Positions 13,574 through 26,600 of a stretch of 64,000 bases of DNA are shown piece by piece. Positions within the stretch are counted from its first letter, which is position 1; the number at the start of each line of letters is the position of its first letter. Source of the DNA: Litomosoides sigmodontis (Eukaryota; Nematoda; Chromadorea; Rhabditida; Onchocercidae); the NCBI GenBank assembly GCA_963070105.1, contig OY718804.1, positions 2,210,817 to 2,274,816 of the forward strand, given 5' to 3'. The translations under genes were made by a program, and so were the position numbers. The notes beneath the pieces are model-generated. The model was not told the origin of the DNA. It did not search any database and saw nothing but the letters and a program-made list of their open reading frames with translations.

Positions 13574-13693
13574 AAGGGTAAAAAGCTTAAAGCTTACATC
13601 TTTAGTATATGATATGCCAGGTAATTCACCAGCATCAATGTTTACATGAAGATGATGCAACTCTTCAATGTCGGCAACCATTCTCATGCTCAT
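10749..13693 (-). CDS. Two-PDZ-domain protein, 219 aa
   Basis: Five exons join in frame: 13693-13598, 12701-12562, 12079-11926, 11185-11033, 10865-10749, giving 219 aa. PDZ 1 covers about residues 10-80, with LPGISYT as the carboxylate-binding strand and INVGDKILAVND as the conserved turn. PDZ 2 covers about 120-200, with PIGLQVKN at the GLGF position and LIVGDRVLQVDG. The linker is charged (QEQCVDDNDKNITKRDG). There is no membrane segment, so it is probably a small cytosolic scaffold. The pattern of two divergent PDZ domains in about 220 aa recalls the nematode sperm SMZ-type proteins, but that link is only a guess. The start is the first ATG after an in-frame stop; a further 5' exon cannot be excluded. 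A tRNA lies in intron 3, and the acceptor of exon 3 sits in a 121-bp duplication. Confidence 0.85.
11419..11491 (-). tRNA. tRNA-Arg (anticodon ACG)
   Basis: A full cloverleaf of 73 nt: acceptor arms GGCCTCG/CGAGGTC (one G-T pair), A box TGGCGCAATGG, anticodon stem TCGGT/ACCGA with loop CTACGGA, B box GGTTCGACTCC, and a T-run terminator just downstream. It has no intron. The gene lies within intron 3 of the two-PDZ gene, in the same orientation as its host. Confidence 0.97.
12061..12302. repeat. Tandem duplication, two 121-bp units spanning a splice acceptor
   Basis: Units 12061-12181 and 12182-12302 are nearly identical, differing at only a few positions. The unit contains the minus-strand acceptor TTTAG of PDZ-gene exon 3 and the first 19 bases of that exon. 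The copy nearer the window start is used in the model; the other copy reads into a stop within seven codons, so it looks like a decoy acceptor. Confidence 0.9.
13301..13350. repeat. (CT)n microsatellite
   Basis: An imperfect CT tract in intron 1 of the PDZ gene, about 170 bp from a GA tract of opposite sense at 13520-13570. The two could form a long hairpin. Confidence 0.85.
13520..13570. repeat. (GA)n microsatellite
   Basis: A near-pure GA tract in intron 1 of the PDZ gene, just downstream of exon 1 in the direction of transcription. It is complementary to the CT tract at 13301-13350. Confidence 0.85.
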
Positions 13694-13849
13694 TCCATCG
13701 ACAATCTTTCTCTAACACTCTTTCGATACATTTATTTATTTACTAATTACTCCTCCCTCTTTTGCCTTTTTATGCAAATATTTCCCTTTCTTTCTTTCTG
13801 GTTGATCGATTCATTTCATTATTATTTTAATCATTGAGCAATAGATAGA

Positions 13850-14307
13850 TGATAATGATACTAATAACGACTAAGACAATGATAATGGTAATAGTAGCAA
13901 CGATTACGATAATGATAATGGTAGCAATAGTAATAACGATAACGATAATGATAATAATAATAATGTTGATAATAGTAATGATAATGATTATGATGATGAT
14001 GATGATGACGATAATGATACTAATAACGACTAAGACAATGATAATGGTAATAGTAGCAACGATTACGATAATGATAATGGTAGCAATAGTAATAACGATA
14101 ACGATAATGATAATAATAATAATGTTGATAATAGTAATGATAATGATTATGATGATGATGATGATGACGATAATGATACTAATAACGACTAAGACAATGA
14201 TAATGGTAATAGTAGCAACGATTACGATAATGATAATGGTAACAATAGTAATAACGATAACGATAATGATAATAATAATAATGTTGATAATAGTAATGAT
14301 AATGATA

Positions 14308-14339
<32 letters not shown>

Positions 14340-14660
14340 ACTAATAACGACTACGACAATGATAATGGTAATAGCAGCAACGATTACGATAATGATAATG
14401 GTAACAATTGTAATAACGATAATGATAATGATAATAATAATAATTATAATGATGATAATAGTAATGATAATGATAATGATGATGATGATGATGATGATAA
14501 TGATACTAATAACGACTACGACAATGAAAATGGTAATAGTAGCAACGATTACGATAATGATAATGATAATAATAGTAATAAAGATAATGATAACGATGAT
14601 AATAATAATTATAATGATAATGATAATAGTAGTGATGTTGATGATTGGATGATGGTGATG
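13850..14660. repeat. Minisatellite, about five copies of a 159-165 bp unit
   Basis: The landmark gataatgatactaataac starts at 13851, 14010, 14169, 14331 and 14496, giving periods 159, 159, 162 and 165. All periods are multiples of three and the length changes come from GAT/AAT trinucleotide runs. The first two copies are almost identical and the last is the most diverged. Long open frames run through it on both strands, but they are simple codon repeats and are not called as genes. It lies in the spacer between the divergent PDZ and CD36-type genes. Confidence 0.95.
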
Positions 14661-15176
14661 ATAGCTTGGAGATATTTTCGATAATTTGTTGCTTTTTTTG
14701 ATAACTCAACTAATTTCTATTGCTATAACAAATTCCGAATTGATTTTGTCATTTGAAATACAAAATATAATCGGAAATGTACTATAGTGTCTGTCCATTT
14801 CTCTTTTCCCATCTTTTCATGCAAAAATTATGCGAACATTGAGTAAAAATGATAAGCAATGAAATAATTACTCATGCAATACTCTAAAAGAATTATTAAT
14901 CATTGAAGATGATCACATGCACTTTGTTATGATTGCATTTTTTTTTTGTGAAAAAGTTGTATGAGAAATTTTTGTGTATGTCCAGTGAGTGAGTGAGTGA
15001 TAGATATGTAAACGTTATGAAACTCGTAAAATATAGGAGTGATGTAGTAATTTGGTTGCTGAATGGTTGAAGCGCTATGAGTGTTGTGCTAGCACGTACA
15101 TCACATCATATTCTATCGATCCATTAATTATTTAATTATTTTGAAATTAAAGTGAAAAAAAATGCTAATTAAGTAT

Positions 15177-15196
15177 ATATGATGTATTTTTGCAGG
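15177..15196 (+). promoter_or_regulatory. Probable spliced-leader acceptor for the CD36-type gene
   Basis: The sequence gatgtatttttgcag ends one base before the ATG at 15197. No upstream exon in frame was seen. An AG this close to the start codon fits SL trans-splicing. Confidence 0.6.
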
Positions 15197-18100
15197 ATGA
15201 ATATCAGAATTTGTACGATTGGAGCATTAGCTATTGGTGCAATACTCATTATTGTTGGCATTCTCTCGCTAACTGTTGTTCCGTTAACAGTAAGCAAAGA
15301 AGTTAGCAAGGTATGTGTTTCTTCATTTAATTAGCAAATTAGCAGTGAGGAATTTTTGAACTCATTAGCATCATTTTATCTGCTAATGAACAAAAACTAT
15401 TGCTGATATTAGCAGATAGTAGGATGATGTTAATGAACTGTAGTGTTCGTCACGGTGAATGCATTTAAGAAATTGTAGATTAGGTGAGTGTAAAATTTTA
15501 TTTGAAGTTCGTTTCTCTGTGCTTTTAAAAGAAGTGAATTTAGGTGCGATTTGTAGAGGTGGAATTAAAATTTTCAACATTTGTTTGTAACAACATAAAA
15601 ATGGTCGATAATTTTAGAATGGGCATTTGGGTTTTGATGAGAATGATACGTATAATGTGATGACACGACGTTGGATTGAGCAGAAATACTCAATGAAACT
15701 TGAAGTGTGGACTGTTTCTGTAACAAATCCAGATGATGTCATTCGACGTGGTCACTATCCTACGCTTGTTGAAAAAGGGCCATATGTTTATAGGTTTGGT
15801 TTTTTTTCTTTTTTCTTTCTTATATACTTTTGCTGATTTTTTCATGAAATTATTTTGACGTTTATTGAAGTATTGTGAAGTTTTTCATTGTTGAACGAAA
15901 TGTTAGCTCACTACTTTCAGTTTGTTATTGTGGATGATTGAAATGTAACGGTTGCATACCTTACAGGGAATATCGGAAGAGAGTGAAAGTGAATTTTATG
16001 CAAAATAACACTCGTGTACTATTTCGTAATCGGCGTTACTACATCTACGATAAAAATGAGTCGTGTGCAGAGTGTAGCCTAAGTGATTCGGTTACGATAC
16101 CCAATGTTATGTTTCAGGTACGTGCTACTTGTTATTTTTCATCGTTTAGTAGGAAAGATGAAAATGACGGAAAAAAATTATTGCTCTAAATTAGTGTGAG
16201 TGAAATTAGAGGTATTAGTTTAGTGATTTATGTTTGTGTGTCGATAGGTGTTTTTTGCATGAATAGCAAAATTATTTTTAGTCTTTGGAAATTAAAATTC
16301 TATTTTCATTTTTTAGAATATAATAAATATTGCTGCTAAAAGCTCTCCGGTGGTGCAGAAACTGATCAAATTTGCTCTTACGTATTTCAAGCGTGAAACA
16401 CCATTCATTAATGTAACTGTGAATCAGGTTTGATTCTTCGTCATTGACTTTGTTATGTTTAGCTTGTTAGTATGTGGAAAATACGCTCTTCTGGATCACA
16501 AAAATTAACTTACAAACTAATGTTACACATGAACTAGTTTTGCATAAAAATAAAATAGCTGTTAATCGTTGCATCACAAAAAGAGAAATTAAACTGCTGA
16601 AGACTAAATTTGATTGGATTGAATTCAATGAAATATATAAAGAGATAAAAAAAAAAGCAGTAAAAGGAAGTGTTAGTAAATATTTGGTGGAAATTTGAAC
16701 AGAATTTTACATTTACATTTTTTTTTTAGATGCTTTTTGATGGATATGACGATCCGTTAATTGACTGGATATGTAAGAGGAGCTTGACTCGTCCGCTATG
16801 TATTCTTTCAGGCATTTCATCGCCTATTAAATTTTTGGTAAATTTTTTACAATTATTTAAAAAGTCGACGAATTGGAGAGATTTTTTTTTAATGTATTTA
16901 CTTGATGATGTTACTTTTGCAAATATAAAAAATAGTTTCATGTTGATACAAATACACAGTGTAGCGTAGCTACACGAAGTTTGTTGGTTCCGAATGCAAT
17001 AGTACGATGACAAGATAACTGAATCATATAAAAGTTCACTCTTACTTTTTTTTTTGACGTACGTTTGAGAAATTTTGGAAATTTTGATAGATATCTCATT
17101 TAGGAAAATAATACGGATAGTGGAGAATATTTGATTGATAGTGGATTGGAAGATACTAGTAGAATTGGTCGAGTGTATGCATGGAATGGACGAAATGAAA
17201 CACCGTGGTGGAGTACTGCACAAGCAAGGAAAATTAATGGAACAGATGGAGAGCTCTTCTCACCACAGCTATCATCATCTAATGATTTACCCATTTTTCT
17301 TGGAGAGTTAGGCAGGTAAAAACTTTGAAAAATGTTTTTTTTTTATTAATTAAGCAGAAATGATTTTACAAGCTGTAGAATGTTCATCTGTTAAACATTC
17401 AAATATTCATACTTCAACTAAAGCTTCATTGAAATAGGGTGAAGTTGTGATCTTTTAATTTATCATACTTTGATGGTTGATAATTCGGGCGCTACTGGTA
17501 GAGATAGATTTCCTCAGTGTGCGAATGTTATATTTAGCGTTACTTATTAAAAAAGAATAATTTAATATTTTTTTTAAATTCGTATTTTCATTCTTTTTTC
17601 GTAGTTGGAAGATGAAGAATTTTTTTTTACACTTTGAAATGGCTATTCTAGAATAATTTTTTACATAATGAACTTTATTTTAAATGATTCTTTCAAAATT
17701 TTCGCCATCAAATTTAATGTTTATTTCTTTTATGTAAAAAGATGTTTTAGCGTAATTTCATAAATTTTCGATTTTATCTAGCACATGTTTATAGCTTAAA
17801 AGTTTCATTCCTTCCTTATCGCTCTTCAACGGAGTGAAGTTGTTTGCAATTAAATGAGCATTATCTTCTTGTTGAGTATTATTTTGAAATTTAAAAGAAA
17901 TTTTCGAAATGTATGATTTTCTTTTAATACTAATTTTATGCAACTAAATGAATTACATTACATAGGCAGTTATGAAACTACTAGTTGACATAATGCACTA
18001 GTAATGATGAGAAGTGCTAACAAATATGTGGTAATTGGAAAAGTTTGACTTCCCGTTTTTTCTTTTTTTTTTTAACGGAACAATTTATCTGTGCATCATC

Positions 18101-21100
18101 CATAGAAAGTATTGGAAAGAGAAATGGTCTGTTACCGTAAAAATTTAGGTATTTCATGAGATTTAGAAGCGGTAAATATTTTGCTTAACATTTAAAGTAG
18201 ATAAGAAATAAGTAATGCATTGAAATTTAGGTAACATATTAAAATTTAGTAATATATTTTAACATTTTTTCTAAATTAATTATTTTATGATATGAACGTA
18301 GAAATGTGTCCGTAATCACTTGATCATTTTATCGAACTTAATAATTAATTCTAACATTAAAAAAGCTTTTAAGAAAAAATTAAAATTGAGAGATTTTCTC
18401 ATAGAGAGATAAGATTGAGATGAATTTTGAGTGATACAAGTTAATGGTATGAAGAAAAAAAAAAGATTAGGATACTCATTAAGGATTGTGGTATACAGTA
18501 TCATACGATGTATGCTACACATACAAATACATATACAATGTATACGTAGATCCCTGTGATTGTAGATAAAGTAAAAGTAAGTTAAATTTTGAATAGTTGT
18601 AAAGTTATTGATATATGCATCACTTACAGGGATGGATTGTTTGTTTTTCTTTTAATTTTTGAAAATAACTTTTTACGTAGTAGCTAACTGCATGATAAGC
18701 TTATTTCCTGAGTGGAGCGACTAATGAGCCTGGATGGTTTCGTCATTATTATTAATGAAGGATGAAGAATGAGGTGCAGTAAACGTACAACGAATTTATA
18801 TATCGATCATTACGCGTTGTGTGTGCACCGTTCCGTTCCGAAGATCGATATTAAGCTCATTCTTTGATCTAACAATCTCTCTTTCCCTCTCTCCCTCTCT
18901 CTCTCTCTTTTATTCTAGCTATAGACTATATTATAGGCACAACAGCACTGGTTTGAGGGCCTTATATAGCGCTCCCGTGGCCTAATGGATAAGGCGTTGG
19001 TCTCCTAAGCCAATAAAATGGAGTCAACCAACGATGGGGGTTCAAGTCCCCCCGGGAGCCTAACGTTTTCTTACACATAATAAATAAATGTTATTGCTAT
19101 TTTCTTCGAAATATTAAAGAAAAAAAAAGCAACAACATTTAAAATTAAGCAAAGCAAATTTTCTTTCATATCGTCGAGTGGGCCGATTAAATTAACAAAT
19201 GTACATCGTGAATGGTGATGAGAATGTGACGATGATGGTTTTTTGCTAAAGATCAAAGATTGAAAATTTTAACTTTGAAAATTTTTAAAAATCTGTAACG
19301 GTTGTGCAAGAATCTTTTTTTTGTACATATTTTCGAGTGGTGCTTAGCAAATGAATATGAATAATGTGTGATGCATTTAAATAAGTAATGCATGAATTTA
19401 AAATACGATACATTTGAATTGCTTATCTGTACTAATTGGTGTTTGATCTTTTGTAAATTTTGAAATAATCTTTATAAAATTAACTTGAAAATGAATTAGT
19501 GCTCGAGCTAAAGTAGAAATGTAAAGTGATTATTATTACTATTATTATTGTTATTATCAGTTCCAGTTGTTCGTCTGAGGCGATAGCAAGCCTCATCTGC
19601 TCTTTCGCATCTTTATAATTTCAACTTTTTAATTTTTATTTTAAAGTAGTTCTTTTTTTTTTGATTTCCGGACTACAATAGCACTTTTTAGCGCTTTTAA
19701 CTGTGTGTTTGACTGCAGCATCGCTCCCGTTATGTGATTCATAGGAGTTTGAATATTAAAATTAAATTCAATCGATTCATTTGGTAACTAAGCAACGAAC
19801 AAACTTTTTGTAAAAATGACTTGCAATATTTAATAACAAGAGGTATGCAAAATTTTCAGATCGCTTTATTTACATTACGACAAATCAGTGACGCATGGGC
19901 AAATACCATCATATCGCTATGTGATTCCGAGAAGAGTTTACGATCCGTTTCTGCCGGAAAATAAAGGATTTTGCAGACCGGAAACTCCACGCTATTTTGA
20001 CAGTGATATACAACCTCGTTAGTTTTTCACTTTTCACTGTAAATAATCAATTTTCAGCTAAAAAGAAGAATGAACTAAACTCATTCAGGCGGTAGGATGA
20101 AAAGTGAAAATTCAAATACTTGAAATGTGCGAGTAATCTTCAGAAATTAACTCAAATCCAAGTTTCATTCTTCCAATCATCTTATTTCGTCTACTTCGTT
20201 GACAGGGGAACGAATTTTTTGATTTTTATTTTTAGAAGGATGCTTGCCTACTGGTATATTTGATATTGGTCACACGAAGTTAGGATCTCCTCTTGTCTAT
20301 CTGTCTGGTGCTCATTTTTACCAGTCGTCTCCACAAGTTTATCAAAATTTCACTGGTTTCCGCCATCCAGATAGCAGCGATGCAACATATATTGATATTG
20401 AACCCGTTAGCTCACTTCTTCAAAGCTTATACATTAGACTCGAATAGATGCTTGAAATTAAAAAAAAACTAAATTCTCCGGAATTTTTAATGAAAAATCG
20501 GAATTTGAATTCTTACGTTATAAAATATTTTTTTTTATAAAATTTGCGGTGTAAACGCATAATATTTTACATTCGTTATCAAAATTTAATTTTGGTAATT
20601 CCAGTACACGGGCGTTGTTGTGGGTGCTCATGCAGCTGTTCAAATTAATGTTGGAATGATCGGTAGCAATTTGTAGTGCGTTTTTGGTTTTTTTTTTTCA
20701 TTTAATTTTTTTTTTATTATCCATTGATAGCTGCACTAATATGGATGTATTAAATTGAATCATTGACAATCGGCATTTCTCAAGTCTTTTCGAGCAGCAA
20801 TAATTGGAAGTGTTTTTTTTTTAATAATTTTATTAGTAGTGAAAATTGCACACTGCATTAACCCTTTTGGCAGTTCTATGTTACCATTCCTAGCGTGATA
20901 TTAATATAATATAAGTAAACTATGGAGATGACATGAATTGGTAAAAATTAGTTTTAGATTATACAACAGGATGCCGAAGATGAAAATTTTTCAAGTTTTT
21001 TTTCGAAAAAATGCATTTATTCGAATTTTTATATAAGTTATTCATAGTAAGCAAAAATTTGAATTTTGAGAGAATATTTTTGAAAATGCCTATTACTCCA

Positions 21101-21866
21101 GCGTGTTTGATAAAATACCTAGTGCGATTGTACCGGTATTGTGGACGAAAGAGTTAGTAGATGTGGATGAAGATACAAAACGTGATTTGGAAAAAATCTT
21201 ATTTATTCCACGTGGAGTAAGTTATCATTGGTTTGATTTTTTGTTGAAATGCTAGCAATTTAATCAGTGGAGAAGTTGCTACGAGTGATTTATTAGCCGA
21301 AAATTTGCAAGTTTGCTTTGTTCATAAAGTTACAACTGATTGGTGGATTGCATTGTTCGCAAGGAGTGAATTTGCATAATTATACTTTAGGCACGCATCC
21401 TCGGTATTTTGCTGGTAGGTGTAGGATTAATTCTCTGGACAGCTTTCTTGGTAATCTCGTTGGGGAAAATGTGCCTAAAGGTAAGTTGCTCTTTTTTTTT
21501 TTTTTTTTAATTTTTGACAAGTATGAACGAAATTTCTAATATTTCAAGATTTTGTTAATTTTTGCAAGCATGAACACTTTTTTGGAAAATATTCTCTTCA
21601 AGAGAATAATGTCCGGTGTAATTTATGTTATTTTAGTAGTGATGGAGTTTTTTTACATCAAAATTTATTTCTTGATTCGTAAAAGAAGCAATTATGAGGA
21701 CGATGACAAATGAGAATAAAGTTGACAATTTATAGGGTTTTAGAAAAGACAAGCGTTTTAAAAACAAGTTAATGATTGAAAAACGATCATTTAATCAATA
21801 ATTTTCGTGTTTTAGAGGAATGCTGATGACGAAACACAACTGATTGAAGACAACGCGGAAAGTTGA
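15197..21866 (+). CDS. CD36/scavenger receptor class B protein, 508 aa
   Basis: Twelve exons join in frame: 15197-15310, 15618-15793, 15967-16117, 16317-16427, 16730-16837, 17104-17315, 19860-20017, 20236-20405, 20605-20675, 21102-21216, 21391-21480, 21816-21866. The 508-aa product matches SR-B length. An N-terminal membrane helix (about residues 8-30, ALAIGAILIIVGILSL) and a C-terminal one (ILGILLVGVGLILWTAFLVI) flank a large outer loop with about eight N-glycosylation sequons, including NDT, NNT, NES, NVT, NET and NFT. Family landmarks are GHYPTLVEKGPYVYRE, the WNGRNETPWW region, DKSVTHGQIPSYRYV, GFCRP and GCLPTGIFD. These receptors bind lipids or lipoproteins at the cell surface or in lysosomes. 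The short cytosolic tail is acidic (RNADDETQLIEDNAES). Intron 6 (17316-19859) is unusually long and carries a tRNA. The exon 9 donor follows TTGTA, so the tyrosine codon is split. Confidence 0.95.
18875..18910. repeat. (CT)n microsatellite
   Basis: An imperfect CT tract in intron 6 of the CD36-type gene, about 60 bp upstream of the intronic tRNA-Arg. Confidence 0.8.
18971..19060 (+). tRNA. tRNA-Arg (anticodon CCT) with an 18-nt intron
   Basis: Acceptor arms GCTCCCG/CGGGAGC, A box TGGCCTAATGG, anticodon stem TTGGT/ACCAA, B box GGTTCAAGTCC, and TTTT just downstream. Anticodon CCT is at 19004-19006. The intron is 19008-19025, in the usual place one base after the anticodon. Its GGAG can pair with CTCC of the anticodon loop, as expected for splicing-endonuclease substrates. 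The gene lies in sense orientation inside intron 6 of the CD36-type gene. Confidence 0.96.
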
Positions 21867-23641
21867 GATGAATGAAAGTTGTTTTGGAGAAGGAACGAAT
21901 TCTGAATATGTCTGGTTGTTCTGCTAATGAAAATTTAAAAGTATCACTTTGTGATTATAACTCGGATACCTGATGTCCTTAGAAAATCATTTGGTCAACT
22001 GTTAGTGAAAAAACTGTGGAAAGAATAATTCGTAAAGTTGTATTGTTAAATACTGTAGACAAATGTAAATATTTGGAAGTCTAAGTGGACTTTTAGTCAA
22101 AGAAAAAATTTTGGTTGTGTTCGGAGCAATGTGATTTATTTAGCAAATCAAATTTTTATACGTATTGTACATTTTGAAACGTGTACATAATTCGAACTAC
22201 TGAAATTCATTTATTGGATAACTTTACGCACCGTAATTGTTACGAAGCATAAATTTTCATGAATATTAACTATTCCTGTTGTTGATCACGCCAATAACTT
22301 CAACTGTTCTTATCATATCATAGCTGTAGAGAGGGGGAAGAACTATTAGTTCATGAAGCTGAAATGAGGCCCAGTATTCATAAACAACAAGATTAAATTT
22401 GCATAACCGATATGCTTCAAAAAAGCCTCACAAAATAAGTATTATATTGCGCAAGGAATTACAATGAAGGAAGAAGGTATTTCCGGTCATTCAAAAGAAG
22501 TAGGAGTGTTTTTGAGCTGTCTGTAGTGCTAATTTTACTGGAACTGTTTTATTTACAAAAAAAGTGGTTTTAGTGCTTTGGATTGTTTATACGAATTTTA
22601 TATGGATTATACGAATTTTAATGCTTCTTTTTTTGTCCCATTTGTCTTTGTATCTTTAAAATTCCAATAAACATAAAAGCTTCATTATCTGAAAATGTCG
22701 AAATTTGCATTTCAATTGTAAATTTTCTATTTCACTGAAAGGATTTCAAAGGCATTATAGGATTTTGTAAGTCATAAACTTGGGGGACGACAGGCTTTCC
22801 AAATACTAAGTTGTATCAACTGCAACGGAGGGCACTGCGAAACCATGTACCCAGATAATACTGTACGAAGAAAGGTCTTTTCAATTGTAACGACCATTTC
22901 GACCTGCTTAGTATATTAGTCATAATGGTATGTATGACAGGTGTGTTGAACATGTATGTTAACGTTATATCCTCAAATACTACGCCTAAGGTTTTGATCG
23001 GGAAATCTCATTTGCGTAATATTTGATGTGATCGACTTCCGTTATGTTATTCCTTTCCTTTGGTGCTTTACATTTGGTACTATCAATGTTATTATTAGCA
23101 TTGTTAGTTAGGAATTTAAAGCTGTTAGCACATGAGCTCAGAAAAGTCTGAAATTTGACATGTGACTGAAGTAATATTTATGTTTCATAGCTTCTTTTTT
23201 AAATTGTTGTTCCCTGCAATTCACGACGTGCTTTGTGAAATGCATCAAATCGAAATTTCATCATCCCCTTACAGGTGACTAACACTTAACAGTAACTTAA
23301 TGCTCTTTGACTTTAGAGGATTTTATCTAAATTTGTGAACATTTCAACAAAATATGAGAACAGTAACCCGTAACAGAAGTATCAGGCTATCAGAGTGAAA
23401 GAAGGTCTTCGCCAACACAATACGAAGTCTTAATTCACATAGTACACAACATATTTAGTCTCAGTTTTTCATTTTTGTTTCTAAAAGTGATATCAATGAC
23501 GCACCGAACTGAAACAAACTTGTAACACATGATAAAAAAAATCGAAACGTGTCGCAATTAAATTTAACCCTGTGAAACGAAATATTTCGGTTTCAACTTA
23601 AGAATTCTAAGGCGAATGCCTATCTATTGTTCCCATACAGA
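21867..23641. other. Convergent intergenic region
   Basis: About 1.8 kb between the stop codons of the CD36-type gene (plus) and RPC2 (minus), so it mainly holds two 3' UTRs. An AATAAA at about 22667 on the plus strand is a possible poly(A) signal. No exon or RNA gene was recognised. Confidence 0.5.
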
Positions 23642-26600
23642 TCAATCAGTATACTTTGACAAACTGATTTTTGGTACGATATTCATAGACTGTAATTCTT
23701 GGAACAGCAATTTGCAAGCGTATGGGATTTTAATGGTTGCCATAGTTCGCGAGGAACGACACATTTGACACCAGCCTTTGTAACCAATTAAACCACACTG
23801 TGAACATACATCTACCTAAAAATAGATTTCAGGCACTTGCTTATTGCGCATAAGGTCAGTTAAAGGTTAAATATTGAACTCCCAGTTACCTTCTTCGGTA
23901 CGATTTTTTGAAGCATAACTATTTACCAGCAATGATCAAAGGCGTCTTCATTTTCTGCAACCGGCTGATAGATAAACATTGTGACTATGCATGACTTGAT
24001 GAGAACTTGTAAGTCACCTAAAGTCGGACTAGAGTACTACAACCCTAATAGCGATTAAATTTTGAAAAAAAAATTTCCTTAGATATGCCAGTTTCGAAAA
24101 ATTTTACTGTAGGAAAGATGTTTACTTTAAATTCATCCGATGAGACCATTAGTCTTTCCATAAGCAGCATGCTCGCGCCATAAGCAATCAAGCAATCCCT
24201 CTCCATTTCACCTAGTCGCAAACCACCATCACGTGCTCTCCCTTCAGTTGGTTGACGTGTGAGCACTGCTCTGCAAAACATACCAAAATTTTTTAACTAC
24301 TAATGTATAATTTTTCCCGGATTTTCTGCGGTTTATAGAAAATGTACCATGTTGAATATTTTTCCAAAAAGCAAACTTAATTTTATTCTAAAATTAAAAG
24401 TTACCGTGGTCCTCTAGCTCTTGCATGCATTTTATCCAGGACCATATGTTTCAATTTTTGATAATAAATAGGGCCGAAGTAAATGTACGCGCAGAGTTGT
24501 TGACCAGTTATGCCGGATATTAACATATCTTTTCCAAGATAATTGAATCCTCGTGCCGCTAGTTCCTCGCAAACAATGTCAACCTTACAATTTTTATAAC
24601 GTTTACAAAAATGTAAAACCACACGGTACAGAAGTCCAAAGAAAATTATTAACTTCTGTAAGAGTACATTGAATATGCCGCAAAAACAGATCTAACAGTA
24701 AACAAAATTTCAGAGTCAAAAGTTACAAGACGAAGACGTCGACACAGTTACTGTCTGCTATTATTCATTTCAATCTTGTAATGCTTGCTTCATAAATTAT
24801 CACCTGATCACCACCAAAAGCTGTCCCATAATGGAATTTGCCGGAAAGCACCGCATTTTTCCCGCTCAACAATTCCATCAGTTTCCCAACAGTCATGCGA
24901 CTTGGATAACCGTGCGGGTTCATAATCATATCTGGACACATACCCAAGTCATTGAATGGCATATCTTCCTAAACAATAGATCTTTACTAAATTAAAAAAA
25001 TTACTGGCTAACAATCGAATTCAAAGCACAGACGATTTTCTACTTTCGCTTTTGATGTCCGGAAGTATACATAAAGGTAATTTTTTTTTGGTATAAGATG
25101 TGATCAAAAGTAATTTTGAGCGAGTAAAAGTAATTTTGAGCATCCGAAATAAATTAAGAACACGAACAGCCTGGGATCAGAACTTCAAACATAAATGACA
25201 GCATTTAGGATCAGAAGACAAGCAAAAAACAGGACACCAGGTCATTGAAAAGATGAAGTTATGAATCTCGATGAAAATTTTGAACTCAAACCTGCTGTGC
25301 TATCAAACCACATACACCTTTCTGTCCATGTCTGCTACTAAATTTGTCGCCCAGTTCAGGCCTTCTACAATAGTTTCAGTTTCGCAAAGTTCCAATGTCT
25401 TTGAATTGAAAGAAGTGTTGAAAACATGAAACACGTAAAAAATGAGTAAAACAAACTTTCTTTTTCGTTTTTTAAAGAAATAGAAATATACCTTGTTTGT
25501 CGCAGAAGTACTTTAATCAGATGAGCATCGTCTTCGTTATAGGTCAGCAAGACACGTTCTGCATATGCTGGTAGAGGATTACGATACACAACCGAAACAT
25601 CTTTGTATTCCACTTCACGACTGCTAATATTTAATCCATCACTGTTCGAAGCCGAAGCACCAGCTTCCACACTAACAACCGGCATGTGTTTATTGATCAT
25701 TACCTTTAAAGCATAAGTGCGCTTGGAACTTAACAGTTTTTGATTTATAATTTTTGTTCGTAAGAAAATGCGAGATTGATAATTTTACACTAAAATCTAT
25801 CAAAATTAAACGAAACTAAAACCTGTTTGGAATGAATACGTGCACCCACATATACGATACCCTCTTGATCCAATACTTGATGTTTATAGATAGGTTTTCG
25901 AGTTGTTGCTTCAATAGTTGGTCCCATAAGGCGATCGAATGTCTGGTTAGGATATTTCCTAGCAGTTGCTTTAGCGTGTTTGTAAACAAGACAACGACCA
26001 TAACCTAAAATAATTTGGCACTTTACAAAATCAAAAATTCACCATTAACCATTAACAAGGTTAGGAGTTAGGAAGGTTAGGGAAAAAAATTTAATATAAA
26101 TAAAGCCGCATAGATTTAAATTACAGAAAATAGATGAATATTAAAGCTCTTATCATCAATTTCAATAAAATAACCCCATAAAACCTGAAAACATAGTTCT
26201 TTTTCATGAAAAGTGTCTGTTACCTCTGTCAAGAGAAGCTTTATTTAGTACAAGTGCATCTTCAATGTCGTAGCCACTATATGACATCACTGCAATAATG
26301 GCATTCTGTCCAGCTGGCAGTTTTTCAAAGTTACAAAATTCGATAGTCTGAAAAAGTAATTATTAGCTGGGTTATTGTGTAACACGATATTTCGTATTTG
26401 GATAAAAAGAAATAAATGAAACAAACCTTAGTTTTAACAAGAGGTCTTTGTGGGTAAACTAGCAAATACATGAGGGAATCGATACGTTTCTGTTGATTGT
26501 ATCCAATTGTACCCATAGCCTGCTTACCCATAGCACACTGATACGTATTCCTTGGACTCTGATTATGATGTGGGTAAGGAATCAGACCAGCACATACACC

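Noticed and set aside
13849..14652. 267-codon plus-strand open frame made of Met/Ile/Thr/Val
   Set aside because: It is the translation of the 159-165 bp GAT/AAT minisatellite; an antisense frame is open too, and there is no start context, splice site or protein-like composition.
13850..14660. CRISPR-like regularly spaced repeat
   Set aside because: Units are contiguous tandem copies of about 160 bp without unique spacers, and the genome is eukaryotic.
16726..17223. 165-codon minus-strand open frame
   Set aside because: It is antisense to exons 5 and 6 of the CD36-type gene and crosses their intron.
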